A DNA stretch of 64,000 bases from Poritiphilus flavus (GTDB lineage: Bacteria > Bacteroidota > Bacteroidia > Flavobacteriales > Flavobacteriaceae). Below, piece by piece: positions 62,235 through 64,000 of this stretch; within the stretch, counting starts at the first letter, position 1; each line of letters begins with the position of its first letter. Location of the stretch: positions 372,001-436,000 of the forward strand of contig NZ_WXYO01000006.1 in the NCBI RefSeq assembly GCF_009901585.1, written 5' to 3'. The notes under the pieces were generated by a model, which worked only from the letters and a program-made list of their open reading frames with translations, did not search any database and was not told where the DNA came from. The translations under genes and the position numbers were made by a program.

Positions 62235-62348
62235 TTAGATCACGTAATTTCTTGTTTCTGACCATCGGACTCTTTTGCTGTCCTTGAAATTGGAGAAGTA
62301 TGAAAATCTTCTTGATTCTGTTGGTGTGTGCTTGCTACTTAATCTCAT
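62235..62348 (-). CDS. 37-residue basic peptide, tandem copy 3
   Basis: ATG at 62348 and TAA at 62235-62237; 37 residues, starting MRLSSKHTPTESRRFSYF and ending RVRWSETRNYVI. It would be the promoter-proximal copy, preceded by CTAGAAATC and an AT-rich 520-bp region that must hold the promoter. Copies are spaced 157-158 bp apart start to start, so this is a clean tandem duplication. Function unknown. Confidence 0.68.
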   Translation of the reverse strand: MRLSSKHTPTESRRFSYFSNFKDSKRVRWSETRNYVI

Positions 62349-62397
62349 GATTTCTAGTTTTTATGTTGTTAATAAATAAATGTTGTTGTTTTGTTGT

Positions 62398-62868
62398 GTT
62401 GTTGCCTTCTGGTTTCCGTCGTTTTTTTACTCCATCCGAAACCCATTATCAGGTGTTTGCTTTTAGTTTGACTTTTCTGTTTTAAGGTTTTCATTTCAGT
62501 AAATTTGAACGACTTACATCTAATAGACGTCCCATTAATATTTTTGTTACAGTACTATGTTATAAATAGTACCGTTTTAAGCAATATTTAACAGATTTTT
62601 GGAATAGAAAAACTACTTAAAATACTGTAAATCAATGAAATAAAAGAAAAATAAAAAAATTGAATTATTTTTGATTTTTTTTCGAAAAGGCTCAAATCAC
62701 CGAAAAACGACCATATTTGGAGCCTGAATTCTGAAGTATTTAGGCTAACGAAGTCTAAAAAGCGACAATTGTTACCCGCTAAGCGGACGACTCATTTAAT
62801 AAGAATTGGGCAACAAAATTCATCACCTATTATTATAAGGTTAGGGGGGAAGCGGAGTGTTTGCCAAA
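62398..62868. other. AT-rich gene-free region
   Basis: About 470 bp with no supported gene. It probably holds the promoter of the minus-strand peptide array, since it lies directly upstream of copy 3. I found no clear TTTG/TAnnTTTG pair on that strand. A 25-codon minus-strand frame near 62370-62450 is low in complexity and not supported. Confidence 0.6.
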
Positions 62869-63474
62869 CTAGTCCTTTTGTAACTCGGCCAGTAATTCCT
62901 CGTAGTTGGTAATTTTCGTAAAGAGCCTGCCTCCTAAATTTACTATAGGCGTTTGCAGGGAGTCTAGGTTGACTCTGTTAGCAAAGGACCTTCCCAGTTG
63001 TTCTTTGATCTCCGGACGTTCAATTAAATTGTGCTCTGTAAACAGATAACGGCCATTTGCCAATTCTACGGAAAGGCTGTCGCAGCCTGAACAGTTTTCA
63101 GGTATATAGACAATAATATTTTTTTTGGGTTTTATTTTGATCGGTGTGGATTCCTTACGCAGCGCCCGATTGGACAGGCTGTCATTTACTACCAGATCAT
63201 AAGTATACACAGGTTTCTTGCCTCTGAGAACCACCACGGTCTTCATATGTACTTTAGAACTGGCCGGAACACGCACAAATCTGGGCTTTGCCCGGCTCTG
63301 CCTGAAATTACTTCCTTTGATGGTTAGCTTTACATCAAGGTCTTTTTCACTTTCGTTCAAGGCATAGAAAGCCAAACGGTTTGGAATTTCCTTTGCTTCT
63401 ATGCGTACAATATTTGTTTGTGCGCCTGCGCCACAAGTTATTAGCATTACAATGCCGAGTAGAAGTGTTCTCAT
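62869..63474 (-). CDS. secreted protein with CxxC thioredoxin/glutaredoxin-like domain
   Basis: 201 residues. A signal peptide (LLGIVMLITCGAGAQ) is followed by an Ig-like beta domain (about 20-110; LAFYALNESEKDLDVKLTI). A C-terminal redox-like domain starts with IIVYIPENCSGCDSL (C-x-x-C) and has a cis-Pro-like LQTPIVNLGGRLF with ITNYEELLAEL at the end, as in glutaredoxins. It may pass electrons to or from cytochrome-linked or disulfide systems in the periplasm. The neighbour is a c-type cytochrome. Confidence 0.8.
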   Translation of the reverse strand: MRTLLLGIVMLITCGAGAQTNIVRIEAKEIPNRLAFYALNESEKDLDVKLTIKGSNFRQSRAKPRFVRVPASSKVHMKTVVVLRGKKPVYTYDLVVNDSLSNRALRKESTPIKIKPKKNIIVYIPENCSGCDSLSVELANGRYLFTEHNLIERPEIKEQLGRSFANRVNLDSLQTPIVNLGGRLFTKITNYEELLAELQKD

Positions 63475-63533
63475 AGGATTTTTTTTAAGTGAAGGAGGGT
63501 TCTCATAGCTCTAAACCCTTCTTTCGGTTACCG

Positions 63534-64000
63534 CTACAGGGTTTTTAGATATTCCAGCAATGCCTGCCGTTCGGATTCGCTAAGGCTGTCTCCGAAGGTA
63601 TGCCCCTGGTTTCCATATCCCTTAAGGGTAGTGTCGTACGTATTTCTGTTGACTTTTGAAGTTTCTTCCGTTACGGACCAGCCCACTTTAAGCTGGTCGT
63701 ATTCGGTACTGCTAAAATTCCTGCTCCAGTATCGCGGTCTGGAAGAACTGTTTAAGACATCTTCCAGGGTAGGAACAGATCCGTTGTGAAAATAAGGAGC
63801 TGTGGCCCAAATTCCATCAAGTGGCTGAGCGACATAGCCGCCTTCGGCCAGTACCAACAGCGGGTTATCATCCGTTCCAAACCATCCGTTATTGAAGAAA
63901 TCCATAAAATAATCGTTTATTTCAGATGACGTGCTATAGTGATCCGAAAGTGCACGATCCGTTCCAACAGTGCTCAAAGAGACCAGGAGGTTAGGGTAGG
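63534..64000 (-). CDS. C-terminal part of a c-type (di-haem peroxidase-like) cytochrome, partial
   Basis: The frame is open to the window edge, so the N-terminus is missing. The visible 155 residues contain TVGTDRALSDHY, LDGIWATAPYFHNGSVPTLEDVL (split here as IWATAPYFHNGS and VPTLEDVL) and the C-terminal LSESERQALLEYLKTL, which are typical of the last domain of MauG/CcpA-like or related multi-haem cytochromes. No C-x-x-C-H motif lies in the part seen; it should be upstream. Sixty bases separate it from the CxxC protein, on the same strand. Confidence 0.82.
   Translation of the reverse strand, partial: YPNLLVSLSTVGTDRALSDHYSTSSEINDYFMDFFNNGWFGTDDNPLLVLAEGGYVAQPLDGIWATAPYFHNGSVPTLEDVLNSSSRPRYWSRNFSSTEYDQLKVGWSVTEETSKVNRNTYDTTLKGYGNQGHTFGDSLSESERQALLEYLKTL

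Larger units (their letters stand above)
61920..62397. repeat. three tandem 157/158-bp repeats encoding the basic peptides
   Basis: Each unit contains one 37-codon frame on the minus strand plus a leader with ACAACA...CTAGAAATC. Units 2 and 3 are nearly identical in the coding part; unit 1 is diverged. Codon changes are mainly silent or conservative (Y/F, D/N, T/S). Confidence 0.85.

Noticed and set aside
62077-62265. 62-residue minus-strand frame covering peptide copy 2
   Set aside because: The extra N-terminal part overlaps the end of copy 3 and has no counterpart in the other copies; the shorter 37-residue frame fits all three units.
62370-62450. Possible fourth degenerate peptide copy upstream of copy 3 (25-codon frame with WSKKTTETRR)
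   Set aside because: Similarity to the RVRW-ETR tail is weak and the rest is low complexity; not enough to call.

Overview
The window looks like chromosome from a marine-type member of the Flavobacteriaceae (Bacteroidota). Supporting signs are a short 287-residue RpoD, SusC/TonB-type receptor architecture, a type IX secretion type-B C-terminal domain, DUF4251, DUF6155 and DUF3052 proteins, candidate TAnnTTTG-type promoters, few Shine-Dalgarno sequences, and intergenic arrays of degenerate 10-bp repeats. I cannot name genus or species. I saw no tRNA or rRNA gene, transposase, phage gene or CRISPR array.

Layout. (1) 2-6204: a four-gene surface-polysaccharide operon (acidic protein, processive GT2, LTA-synthase-like sulfatase with TPRs, YaiO-like outer-membrane protein). 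(2) 6350-7525: two tiny paralogous peptide genes, each followed by a hairpin, then rpoD on the opposite strand. (3) 7726-13592: DUF6155, a GhrA-like reductase, a DEAD/DEAH helicase, a glycosyltransferase, a lipoprotein and menB. (4) 13593-21180: repeat-rich spacers around a serine hydrolase and a pirin/3D/amidase/carboxypeptidase cell-wall operon. (5) 21329-33561: a ChbG-like deacetylase, then a molybdo-hydroxylase (IorAB type) with much of its cofactor machinery (moaD, moaA, mobA, moeB-rhodanese, moeA, xdhC, cysteine desulfurase, coxG, mocA), interrupted by repeat arrays. (6) 33675-39149: a secreted repeat protein, an amidohydrolase, an ECF sigma factor with a membrane partner, DUF3052 and a GT1-type glycosyltransferase. 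(7) 39168-54652: a divergent NRPS locus. (8) 54703-64000: a T9SS cargo protein, exported enzymes including two predicted exported SAM methyltransferases, a lipoprotein, three tandem 37-residue basic peptide genes, a CxxC protein and the end of a c-type cytochrome.

The most unusual system is the NRPS locus. A free adenylation protein and free carrier protein precede a C-A-T protein whose A domain is interrupted by a complete PP-loop ATPase module resembling WbpG/PseA-type N-acetyl sugar amidotransferases. A divergent C-A protein and a T-TE protein complete the line, but the A domain of this last module is split between two reading frames at a pentamer repeat. The line is flanked by a PPTase, a HupE/UreJ-like membrane protein, a His-rich exported protein and a TonB receptor with a His-rich plug. 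I infer a metal-binding peptide (metallophore) with a thioamide- or amidine-type modification; this is a hypothesis.

Two families of very short genes (32/33 residues next to rpoD, and three 37-residue tandem copies near 62 kb) are conserved between their own copies at protein level and are strong candidates for undescribed small proteins.
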